From Methanosarcinales archaeon (GTDB lineage Archaea > Halobacteriota > Methanosarcinia > Methanosarcinales > Methanoperedenaceae): a stretch of 64,000 nt of DNA. The notes under the pieces are model-generated. The model had not been told where the DNA came from, ran no database searches, and worked only from the letters and a program-made list of their open reading frames with translations. The stretch is from assembly GCA_905339155.1 (NCBI GenBank), contig CAJPFJ010000007.1, positions 30,936-94,935 on the forward strand. Direction: 5' to 3'. Shown piece by piece: positions 8,802 to 15,791 of the stretch; within the stretch, counting starts at the first letter, position 1; the number at the start of each line of letters is the position of its first letter. Position numbers and translations under genes: made by a program.

Positions 8802-9468
8802 TATAATCCCCCAGCCTTCCATCCCTGAGGATCAATCTCCTTCCCCCTATCCTTTCAACCTGTTCTTTCTCATGAGTGACCCAGAGTATGGTCAGATCCC
8901 TTTTTTTTTGCAAACCCAATAGCAATTTCTCGATTCTCTCAGCCGACAGTGCATCAAGAGACGAAGTTGGTTCATCCAGAAGAAGAATCTCTGGCTGGTT
9001 TGCAAGTGCTCTTGCTATGCATACCCGTTGTTTTTCTCCAATTGAAAGTTGTCCGGCATCCGCATCCAGCAAATCTTCAGGTATACCGGCATCCCTGGAA
9101 AGAGTTTCAATTCCAGTATTTCCATCCCACAATTTTATACCGAAAACTAAGTTATCCCTTACACTTCCTTTAAAAACGACAGGTACCTGGAAAACCATGC
9201 CGATCTTTCGCCTCAGCTCCATGGGAACATGGCTTCTGATATCATTGCCGTTTAGCAGGATGATACCGGAATCGATCTCGGAAAGTCTGTTGATCAACCG
9301 AAGAAGAGTTGATTTTCCGGAACCTGAAGCTCCCATGATACTGACAAGTCCACCTTTATTGACCTTAAGGTCAAGACTGTTTAAAATCTGTGTCCTGACC
9401 CTGGTATTATTTACGTTGCGAAAGACAGCTTTTGATACATTTTTCAACTCAAGGTGAACATGATTCAT
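8794..9468 (-). CDS. fetA: ABC transporter ATP-binding protein, FetA-like
   Basis: A 224-residue nucleotide-binding domain with Walker A GASGSGKST near 43, Q-loop, signature LSIGEKQR near 141, and Walker B ILLLDEPTSSLD. It is the energising subunit for the FetB-like permease whose start overlaps its stop by 8 nt. Short and single-domain, as usual for UPF0014 partners. It follows the S-layer gene by about 40 nt on the same strand, so it may share a transcript, but there is no functional link that I can see. Confidence 0.85.
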   Translation of the reverse strand: MNHVHLELKNVSKAVFRNVNNTRVRTQILNSLDLKVNKGGLVSIMGASGSGKSTLLRLINRLSEIDSGIILLNGNDIRSHVPMELRRKIGMVFQVPVVFKGSVRDNLVFGIKLWDGNTGIETLSRDAGIPEDLLDADAGQLSIGEKQRVCIARALANQPEILLLDEPTSSLDALSAERIEKLLLGLQKKRDLTILWVTHEKEQVERIGGRRLILRDGRLGDYNA

Positions 9469-9506
9469 CTGTCCTGAAATGTCCTACAATTCTATAAACA
9501 ATGCCA

Positions 9507-11654
9507 TTACTTCCTCAGAACCAGATATCCTGTCGTTACAAGACCTGCCACAGCAAAGAATATCCAGTTCCATTGCTGGGGCTTGGCCGTATCACCAGGT
9601 GTTGTTACTGGCGAACTGGTTTGTACTGCACCGGGTGAAGCTGACTGTAACGAAGTACCAGGAGTTGTTGTGACTGATGCCCATGTTTCAGTGGAAGTTA
9701 TGGGTGCAGCAGATGTGGTGGTTGCATTGGCACTTGCAGCTTTTGAATCAATTTTTGAATTGGCCAAGATCACCTGTTCAAAATATGGATAGAATCGCAG
9801 TGTAGTTGAACTGTCAGCTACCTTGAATTTTAATCCATTCCCAAGGTCAATAACAGCATTCTGGGCAAGGTTTATGGAGTTCTCCTTATTATATAGCAGC
9901 ACATAATTCTCATTGGCTTCTTTTACCTCAAATACTCCGAACTTGTCTTGGGCTTTTACTTCCAAAACATTCTGGGATATAAGCCAGGTGTATCTTATCT
10001 GCAAAAATGTTTCCGTGTCTTTGGCACCTGAAAATATACTATCTACATATGTAACGAATACAGGTACATTTGATTCTCCTTTCAGGTTATTCGCAGTATA
10101 AGTGTATACTTCTCCCTCATTTACTATTTTAGTATCTAACGTTATTCCATCTTTTATCAGGGAAAGTGATGCCTGTCTTGGATTTGTTTTTACATCAAGA
10201 GCATCAACTGTAAGATTAAATCCTTCACCAAGGTTCCATGTCGTACCAATCTTCAGTGTCTGCTTTTCATCTGTCTTTTGTTCGATTATAAGTTTTGCCA
10301 GCTTGTTCGCCTTGCCATTCACGGCAACATAAACCTCCCCGAACCACCCAAGCCGTGAATAGTAGCCTCCATTCCTGCTATTTATGAACGTCTTTGTTGT
10401 ACTATTGTACTCAAGAGCATTCTCAACTTTCAAACCTTTTTCACTGAATACTTTATATTTTTGGTCTGTCCGGGATGTATTATAAAGCAGCTTTTCTGTC
10501 TCAATAGTCCTCTTCATATTGGTCAAAGTTAATGCGCTCTGATCAACGAGAAGACTTTCACTTGATTTCCCTCCACCAGATGCATACCAGAATCCCGGGA
10601 ATCTTTGTGCATCCCATACAAGAGTCTTATACTTGCTCTCGTCATAAGCGCCGCCTCTTAATTCATATTTTCCAGGTTTTGTTTTTTCAAGTATCGGATA
10701 AAAGCGAAGCGCTGTTGTGCTATCGGCTACTTTGAACTTGAGGTCGCCGTACAGCGGCTGTACCGAGTTCTGGCCAAGGTTTATGGACGTATCTTTATTA
10801 TATAGGGTCAGGGAGTTTTCTGTTGCTTCTTTCACCTCAAAAACACCAAATTTATCTCCGCTCTTTATTTCAAGCACATTATTGGATATTAACCATGTAT
10901 ATTTAAGCTGGACAAAGGCAGCCATGCCTTCTGCACCTGTGAAAATTCCATCAATGTAAGTGACAAATAGCGGTACGCTGGATTCTCCACCCAGGCTTTT
11001 TTCGGTATATGTATAGACTTCACCTTCATTAACTACCTTTATATCCAGTGTTTTGCCATCCTTTGCCAGGATAAGCCATGCCTGCCTTGGGGATGTTTTT
11101 GTATCAAGGGCTTCAAGGGTAAGATTATATCCTTCTCCGAGATCCCAGGACACACCGAGCTTTAATGTCTGCTTTTCATCTGTCTTTTGTTCTTTTATAA
11201 GTTTTGTCAGCTTGTTTGCTTTTCCGTTCACGGCTATATAGACGTCACCAAACCATCCAAGCCGTGCATAATATCCACCTGTAGTATTTCTTGTAAAGAT
11301 CTTGCTGGTGCTGTTATATTCAAGACCGTTCTCTACCAATTTGCCTTTTTCGCTGAAAACCTTATATTTCTGGTCAGTGCGAGAGGTATTATACAGGAGT
11401 TTTTCTTCATTGATTATTCGACTGCTTGTTTTCAAGCTTGACGAAACCTGGTCAATCTTGAGGGTTTCGCTTGATTTCCCGCCACCATACCAGAACCCAG
11501 TAAAATTCTGGGCATCCCACAGCAATGTGGTATTATATTTATTTGAGCTCTCATCAAAAACCACGCCATGGATCTCGACTTTAGTCACGTTGCCGGCTGT
11601 TACGGGTATTGCTGAAATTAATATGATCGCAAGTATTGCCAATATTTGTTTCAT
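9507..11654 (-). CDS. S-layer protein with two tandem Methanosarcinales S-layer domains
   Basis: 715 residues: an N-terminal signal peptide (MKQILAILAIILISAIPVTA), two homologous domains of about 300 residues each (roughly 25-330 and 335-640), a Ser/Thr/Pro/Ala-rich linker (about 645-690) and a C-terminal membrane helix followed by RK. The two domains share strings such as YNTSRTDQKYKVFSEKG and NEGEVYTYT. This is the layout of the Methanosarcinales S-layer family (DUF1608), which forms the proteinaceous surface lattice anchored in the membrane. Several N-x-T/S sites suggest N-glycosylation. It has its own promoter of the shared type 37 nt upstream. Confidence 0.92.
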   Translation of the reverse strand: MKQILAILAIILISAIPVTAGNVTKVEIHGVVFDESSNKYNTTLLWDAQNFTGFWYGGGKSSETLKIDQVSSSLKTSSRIINEEKLLYNTSRTDQKYKVFSEKGKLVENGLEYNSTSKIFTRNTTGGYYARLGWFGDVYIAVNGKANKLTKLIKEQKTDEKQTLKLGVSWDLGEGYNLTLEALDTKTSPRQAWLILAKDGKTLDIKVVNEGEVYTYTEKSLGGESSVPLFVTYIDGIFTGAEGMAAFVQLKYTWLISNNVLEIKSGDKFGVFEVKEATENSLTLYNKDTSINLGQNSVQPLYGDLKFKVADSTTALRFYPILEKTKPGKYELRGGAYDESKYKTLVWDAQRFPGFWYASGGGKSSESLLVDQSALTLTNMKRTIETEKLLYNTSRTDQKYKVFSEKGLKVENALEYNSTTKTFINSRNGGYYSRLGWFGEVYVAVNGKANKLAKLIIEQKTDEKQTLKIGTTWNLGEGFNLTVDALDVKTNPRQASLSLIKDGITLDTKIVNEGEVYTYTANNLKGESNVPVFVTYVDSIFSGAKDTETFLQIRYTWLISQNVLEVKAQDKFGVFEVKEANENYVLLYNKENSINLAQNAVIDLGNGLKFKVADSSTTLRFYPYFEQVILANSKIDSKAASANATTTSAAPITSTETWASVTTTPGTSLQSASPGAVQTSSPVTTPGDTAKPQQWNWIFFAVAGLVTTGYLVLRK

Positions 11655-11690
11655 TTTTATAACCTCTTTGTTCAGAGATTTTTCCGAATC

Positions 11691-11723
11691 TATATAATGC
11701 TAGAGAAATCAGCAACAGTTGTC
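11691..11723 (-). promoter_or_regulatory. Promoter of the S-layer gene, shared element copy 5
   Basis: Plus-strand TATATA (11691-11696), 13 nt, CAGCAA (11710-11715), 2 nt, GTTGTC (11718-11723). Beyond this the sequence diverges from the other copies, so only the spaced core is conserved. Confidence 0.55.
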
Positions 11724-11877
11724 ACAGTTCATCCAAAAACAGTATAAATGAAGCAAAAGATTCCGCTTTGGTTCAATAATGCAAGTATTCAAAACGAAAT
11801 CAACTTTTTAGCAATTATTGAACAAAATGAAAAAAGTAATTACGAAAAGTCATCTATCTGACGAAGAATGCGGATTT

Positions 11878-12096
11878 TCAATGCTTTTTGATTATGACCA
11901 TAAAATCGCTACCTGATTCCTCAATCTTTACAATTTCATGTCCCTGCTCCCTTGACCATTCCGGAATTGCATTTCTTGCAGTAGCATCATCTGTTAACAC
12001 TTCAAGTTCTTCACCGGTTTTTAACCCATCGATCTGTTTCTTGGTATAGAACAATGGCAGCGGGCATACTTTACCTCTTGCATCTATTTTGTGCAT
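11878..12096 (-). CDS. TusA/SirA-like sulfur carrier protein
   Basis: A 72-residue protein of the TusA/SirA/YedF family with the hallmark C-P-L-P motif (RGKVCPLPL) whose Cys carries a persulfide. The second half (DDATARNAIPEWSREQGHEI) shows the family's conserved helix. It would shuttle sulfur for tRNA thiolation or cofactor synthesis; Methanosarcinales often carry several such genes. The length matches the family (70-80). A decayed second copy lies 85 nt upstream. Confidence 0.88.
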   Translation of the reverse strand: MHKIDARGKVCPLPLFYTKKQIDGLKTGEELEVLTDDATARNAIPEWSREQGHEIVKIEESGSDFMVIIKKH

Positions 12097-12180
12097 GTGT
12101 TATAGTATGGATCCTGGTATATTTTAGGTTTGGATAAAGGCAAAAAATGTTAGGATTATTCGCTTTCTCAAAAAAGATAT

Positions 12181-12335
12181 TCAGCCTTTCCGGACAAAGA
12201 TCGTATAATTTCCTTTGACAACCTCGACCGCAAGCAATTCATTCCCGGATTTCTTTGCCCAGGCATCGATATGGCCAGGGATAATTGAGAAAAAGCTGAA
12301 GGGATAAAATTTTCCTTTTAAAAATGCCTGCTGGT
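12181..12335 (-). pseudogene. Remnant of a second TusA-like gene (C-terminal half)
   Basis: About 50 codons are open with no start codon after an in-frame stop at 12336-12338. The end reads IDAWAKKSGNELLAVEVV and TIFVRKG, which matches the second half of TusA-family proteins (typical: DIPAWAKKTGNELL). The N-terminal half with the CP motif is missing. It lies upstream of the intact paralogue on the same strand, suggesting an old tandem duplication that decayed. Confidence 0.6.
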
Positions 12336-12493
12336 TTCAGAGTATTGGGAGCTTTTCGACTCATCCTATATGAATAACCACTTTAAACCCTGAGGACAAT
12401 GGCATCATTTAGGCGGGTTTGATCCTAATAAGAACGTAAATCTTATAACATCTCTTTGAAATGCTATTGAGGGGGCTAGTTTCGAAGGAATTC

Positions 12494-12518
12494 GTGGGTT
12501 CAAATCCCATCCCTGGCA
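12494..12518 (+). pseudogene. tRNA 3'-end fragment (T arm and acceptor strand)
   Basis: GTGGG-TTCAAAT-CCCAT forms a T arm with a proper seven-base loop, followed by CCCTGGC and a discriminator A. The matching 5' acceptor strand GCCAGGG and D/anticodon arms are absent upstream, so this is not a functional tRNA. Such 3' fragments typically mark the end of an integrated element that used a tRNA gene as attachment site. The parent tRNA is not in this window; the tRNA-Met at 37 kb has a different acceptor (CCTGGGC). Confidence 0.6.
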
Positions 12519-12534
12519 TCAATTGCGCTTCTTT

Positions 12535-12702
12535 ATGTTCAGAAGACGGTTTCATCCAGGCCTGCCTTCCACTTTTATCAGACACACTGCACTCCAATTT
12601 GATGTGTATAAAAAAGCGGTCATCGGCATGGCAATGAATCAAAAAATTGAAAAGTCGGAATCAATATATGAATTGGTGGACGTACTTGCGGCTTATGGAT
12701 GA
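12535..12702 (+). CDS. Unrecognised 55-residue open frame
   Basis: An ATG-started frame of 55 codons directly after the tRNA fragment, ending KSESIYELVDVLAAYG. It reads like real protein (balanced composition, acidic C-terminus) and may be the tail of a larger gene, but I recognise no family and there is no clear ribosome-binding site. Treat as possible remnant. Confidence 0.2.
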   Translation: MFRRRFHPGLPSTFIRHTALQFDVYKKAVIGMAMNQKIEKSESIYELVDVLAAYG

Positions 12703-12835
12703 TGGGCCATATTGTTAATCCTGCACGGTTGATCCAGGATATGGAGCGAATGGGAATTGAACTACATATAAAAATTTATTAGTCAAATATTTATGACCAC
12801 AAACACATCAAATCGATTTTATGCATAAATGGAAA

Positions 12836-12872
12836 TTTATATGAAGTATCTTTCATATAAATTTATATGAAA
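12836..12872 (+). promoter_or_regulatory. Triple palindromic half-site upstream of the methyltransferase gene
   Basis: TTTATATGAA (12836-12845), 6 nt, its exact reverse complement TTCATATAAA (12852-12861), and at once a third copy TTTATATGAAA (12862-12872). The gene starts 12 nt later. This fits an operator overlapping the TATA box, or two overlapping dimer sites. Confidence 0.5.
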
Positions 12873-12883
12873 TAAAAGGCATA

Positions 12884-13546
12884 ATGGTAACTGAAAACAT
12901 GAATGATACAAAACGTGGACAGGCCATTTACACAAAATCGTTTTTGGCCCTCTATGATCTAACTGTGCTTGGTTTTTTCTGCAGTTTCATTTGGAGGTGT
13001 CCTTCACATCACATATTAGAATTGTATGATCAACATGTATCTAAAAACCATCTGGACATAGGTGTCGGTACCGGTTACTTTTTGGATCATTGCCGGTTTC
13101 CTGTTTCTAATCCGCGCCTTGCATTAATGGATCTGAATCCTAATAGCCTTATGAAGTCCAGAGAGCGTTTAGAACGATATAATCCTGAAGTTTACCGTAT
13201 GAACGTTCTGGAAATTGAAATGGCAGGAATTCAGCACTTCGACTCGGTGGCACTAACCAATCTGCTTCACTGTTTGCCAGGCACCATGAAGACGAAGGGA
13301 ATCGTATTTGAGAAAATAAGGAGTTTGTTGAATCCTGGCGGAGTTGTCTTTGGTTCCACCATCCTCGGAAAGGGAGTCGATAATAATTTCCTGGCAAAAT
13401 ACTTCATAAACGCAAACAATACAAGAGGCGTTATGACCAATATGCAGGATGACCTTGATAGTTTAATGAATGAATTGGAACAATACTTTCCTGAGAGCTC
13501 CGTCAAAGTAATTGGATCTATGGCGCTGTTTTGGGGAAAAAAGTGA
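12884..13546 (+). CDS. Class I SAM-dependent methyltransferase
   Basis: A 220-residue Rossmann-fold methyltransferase. Motif I is HLDIGVGTGYFL near residue 66, followed by an acidic strand end (LALMDLNPNSL), a motif IV-like FDSVALTNLLHCLPG and a post-motif LLNPGGVVFGSTILG. The N-terminal region is a short helical cap (YTKSFLALYDLTVLGFFCSF). The family is large and the substrate cannot be named; small molecules, lipids or quinone-like compounds are all possible. It lies among decayed genes but its own frame is intact and it has a conspicuous operator-like site upstream. Confidence 0.75.
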   Translation: MVTENMNDTKRGQAIYTKSFLALYDLTVLGFFCSFIWRCPSHHILELYDQHVSKNHLDIGVGTGYFLDHCRFPVSNPRLALMDLNPNSLMKSRERLERYNPEVYRMNVLEIEMAGIQHFDSVALTNLLHCLPGTMKTKGIVFEKIRSLLNPGGVVFGSTILGKGVDNNFLAKYFINANNTRGVMTNMQDDLDSLMNELEQYFPESSVKVIGSMALFWGKK

Positions 13547-13559
13547 GCCATTACATTTC

Positions 13560-13592
13560 TTTTCATTTGTTCCTCCTCTTCATCCCCTGTAA
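13560..13592. repeat. 33-nt repeat, copy 1
   Basis: This block is identical to 15759-15791, where it spans the end of the dikinase gene and the ribosome-binding site of the following tiny ORF. Here it stands without either gene, so it looks like a stranded junction from a duplicated operon. Confidence 0.7.
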
Positions 13593-13761
13593 TGGTTCAG
13601 GGGCTCTTAACCGCTATTACGGAGTGATGACGATTCATATCGATCCTGAACCACCACATCAGCATTGCACAGTGATATACATCAGCATGTTCTTTACAAA
13701 ATATTTCATTGCATCGAAAGTTATTTTAATGAGCATGTGTTTAATAGAACCATTTGGGGGT

Positions 13762-14017
13762 ATGTGTTTGAGTGAAAGTGTAAAGTTTCCCAAAAAAGAA
13801 GCTGAAAGAAATCGGTTTAAAGATCTAACAATTAGGGTCAGGGATTTTGCAAAAAGCTTTGTTGACACATTTCATGAGCCTTTTCTGCTCCTGGATAATG
13901 ACAAAAGACTTCAATGACTTTGAAGTAGAGCATAATTTCCCGACCATTGGTCACAAAATAATGAGGCTAAATGCCCGGATTATCGAAGCGGAAGGGAGAA
14001 CTAAAGAAAATAATTGA
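13762..14017 (+). pseudogene. Decayed PAS-domain gene of the CheR/chemotaxis-PAS type
   Basis: The first frame from 13762 ends RDFAKSFVDTFHEPFLLLDND and stops at 13915-13917. A second frame from about 13910 reads FNDFEVEHNFPTIGHKIM and LNARII before stopping at 14015-14017. Both match the two ends of a PAS domain as found in CheR-fusion and signalling proteins (typical: vrePLLVLD ... yeVeHdFp.iGrr.MLLNARRI), with about 50 internal residues missing and a frameshift at the junction. A short coiled-coil-like tail (KIIDECEKEVTSLKK) continues in a third frame to 14063. Confidence 0.6.
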
Positions 14018-14086
14018 TGAATGTGAAAAAGAGGTCACGTCTTTGAAAAAATCTGTGTTATGAATTGAATTTAATATAGTTTTCCT

Positions 14087-14266
14087 TCAAACCGGCTTTG
14101 CACTTAAAGTCGCACTTATTATCTTAACAACACCGCTTGTTCCATCCACTTCTATCAAATCACCATCTTCCAGAGCAGCGATAATCCCTTGAACGTTTAC
14201 TACGCAGGGAGTTCCATACTCACGAGCCACAATAGATGCATGGTCTGGGGTCGCACCCCGGCGCCG
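14087..14266 (-). pseudogene. Remnant of a PEP-utilising enzyme C-terminal domain
   Basis: About 60 open codons between stops, with no start. They read PDHASIVAREYGTPCVVN, then a GDLIEVDGTSGVVKII tail, which is the phosphohistidine swivelling domain of dikinases. It parallels the end of the intact gene at 15.8-18.4 kb (HGAIVAREYGIPAVVN) but is clearly diverged, so it is the relic of a paralogue rather than a recent copy. The upstream part has been lost; a GGGGTCGCACCCC-like junction lies at its broken end. Confidence 0.7.
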
Positions 14267-14341
14267 TTAAAATAATGTTGACCCAAAGTGTTAATATTAC
14301 GCATATCAGCGGTTTTTCCAGCACAAAAGATTTTACCCCCA

Positions 14342-15709
14342 TCATATTTCATAATCCTTATATGCATTCTTCATCTGCCCGGCAACTTTCATTCTAAGAG
14401 AGATCAAACCCGGTATTTCTTTCAATGGATATTTCCTCATTAATGAAATACTCTTTCCCAGAGGTATTGTATCGAAATACAAAGAATTTAAATTATTGAA
14501 AAATTCTTTCAAAGGGAGTTTTGTTGGAAGCTGGGTATGAAGAAAATCAAAGAGATCGTAATCATGAGTAATGAGACGGTCTTTAACTTCTTCATATAGA
14601 TCCGTCCCCGGCAATGGAGTAAGAACAGCAAAGCTCGCAAAATTGAGTTCCATTCCCCTGCAATATTCTTTAAATTCTTTAAAATCTTCTGCATTAAAAT
14701 CCGGCCTGACAATAAACGAAGCATATATTTCTATGCCATTTGAATTCAATATTTTGATTGCCTCTTTATTATTTTCGACAGTTGAACCTTTATTTATATA
14801 TTTAAGGTCTTCATCCCTGAAAAATTCAAGCCCCACAAAAACCCTTTCAAGTCCGATTTCTTTCCATATTTTAATAAGATCCGGATTCTTAACGATCGTA
14901 TCACTTCTTCCATAAAGAAAATATCGTTTTTTGATTCCGGCTTCCCTGATCAATTCAGCCAGGATCTTCATCCTTTTAGCATCGACCATTGATTCATCAT
15001 CGGCAAAAAAAACATATTTTTCTTTGATCCCGGATAGCTCCCTGACAATGTTTTCCGGCTTTCTTTTCAGGTACTTTCCGCCTGTAAGCTTCCATAGGGC
15101 ACAGAAATTACACCTGTTCGGGCATCCCTTTGATGTTCGTATTGATGCAAGCGGTCTCATCCATTCGCTGTAATAGTATTTCCTGTATTTTTCCGTAAAT
15201 TCCCTTGCCGGAAAAGGAAAGATATCAAGATCAGTTATGGGTTCAGGCGGATTCATTACCCTCTCTCCTTTTTTCAGATAGGATATTCCGGCAATTCCAT
15301 CAAATGGTCTTTTGGATACAAGCCTTGAAATGATCTCCTTGAAAATAAGAACTCCCTCTCCCATTACTATAAGGTCAATATAGGGATTAGAGAAATCCTC
15401 AGGGGCAACCGTTGCATGATGGCCTCCGACAACGGTAAAGATACCAGGATCAATGGTTTTGATCTTATTGAAAAGGTCTTTGACCGTATTCACATGAACA
15501 GTATATGCAGTGATCCCGACAACATCTGGTTTGAATTCCTGCATTTGCGAATCAAGGTCTTTGTCAATACGCATATCAAGTATTCTTACGTCATGATCCT
15601 CTTTAACGCCTGAAGCCAGATATTCAAGAGCAAGCGGCTCATAAATAAAAACATCCTCTCCACCGATCGTTTTTTGGGCTTTCGCCGGCTGTATCAGTAA
15701 TATTTTCAT
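14342..15709 (-). CDS. B12-binding domain radical SAM protein
   Basis: About 455 residues. An N-terminal cobalamin-binding Rossmann domain (ILLIQPAKAQK..., VVGGHHATVAPEDF near 100-115) is followed by a radical SAM barrel with CPNRCNFC, giving the CxxxCxxC that holds the [4Fe-4S] cluster, in a TSKGC context. Family members methylate unreactive carbon or phosphorus or do oxidative ring chemistry (BchE, hopanoid and antibiotic methylases); the substrate here is unknown. I choose ATG 15709, which follows AAGGAGAATAATATC; it overlaps the stop of the tiny upstream ORF by 4 nt. It is the last gene of the TetR-dikinase operon. Confidence 0.85.
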   Translation of the reverse strand: MKILLIQPAKAQKTIGGEDVFIYEPLALEYLASGVKEDHDVRILDMRIDKDLDSQMQEFKPDVVGITAYTVHVNTVKDLFNKIKTIDPGIFTVVGGHHATVAPEDFSNPYIDLIVMGEGVLIFKEIISRLVSKRPFDGIAGISYLKKGERVMNPPEPITDLDIFPFPAREFTEKYRKYYYSEWMRPLASIRTSKGCPNRCNFCALWKLTGGKYLKRKPENIVRELSGIKEKYVFFADDESMVDAKRMKILAELIREAGIKKRYFLYGRSDTIVKNPDLIKIWKEIGLERVFVGLEFFRDEDLKYINKGSTVENNKEAIKILNSNGIEIYASFIVRPDFNAEDFKEFKEYCRGMELNFASFAVLTPLPGTDLYEEVKDRLITHDYDLFDFLHTQLPTKLPLKEFFNNLNSLYFDTIPLGKSISLMRKYPLKEIPGLISLRMKVAGQMKNAYKDYEI

Positions 15710-15765
15710 GATATTATTCTCCTTGCGCATTTCAGAAATATTTTTGCCAATTTATTTATTTTCAT
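15706..15765 (-). CDS. 19-residue leader-like ORF between dikinase and radical SAM genes
   Basis: ATG at 15765 is preceded by a very strong GAGGAGG ribosome-binding site, encodes MKINKLAKIFLKCARRIIS, and ends in TGA overlapping the radical SAM start (ATGA). The peptide is basic and amphipathic. It could be a coupling/leader peptide, a small product in its own right, or an accident of a strong SD; no homology can be seen. Confidence 0.4.
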   Translation of the reverse strand: MKINKLAKIFLKCARRIIS

Positions 15766-15791
15766 TTGTTCCTCCTCTTCATCCCCTGTAA
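15759..15791. repeat. 33-nt repeat, copy 2
   Basis: Identical to 13560-13592. Here it covers the last codons of the dikinase gene, the SD sequence and the start codon of the 19-residue ORF. Confidence 0.7.

Noticed and set aside
11772..11822. TTCAATAAT/ATTATTGAA inverted repeat as a terminator
   Set aside because: A 33-nt loop and no T-tract make it weak; probably chance in AT-rich DNA.
12409..12642. Minus-strand frame with MPGMGFEPTNS
   Set aside because: This peptide is the usual translation of a reversed tRNA 3' end and has no protein-like flanks.
13531..13917. A 128-residue plus-strand gene
   Set aside because: Its first half lies over the methyltransferase end and non-coding DNA; only the last part is PAS-like, so it is treated as a pseudogene.
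14267..14341. Frame reading MKYDGGKIFCAGKTAD on the minus strand
   Set aside because: It runs across the broken dikinase junction and overlaps the radical SAM stop; no family match and no SD of its own.
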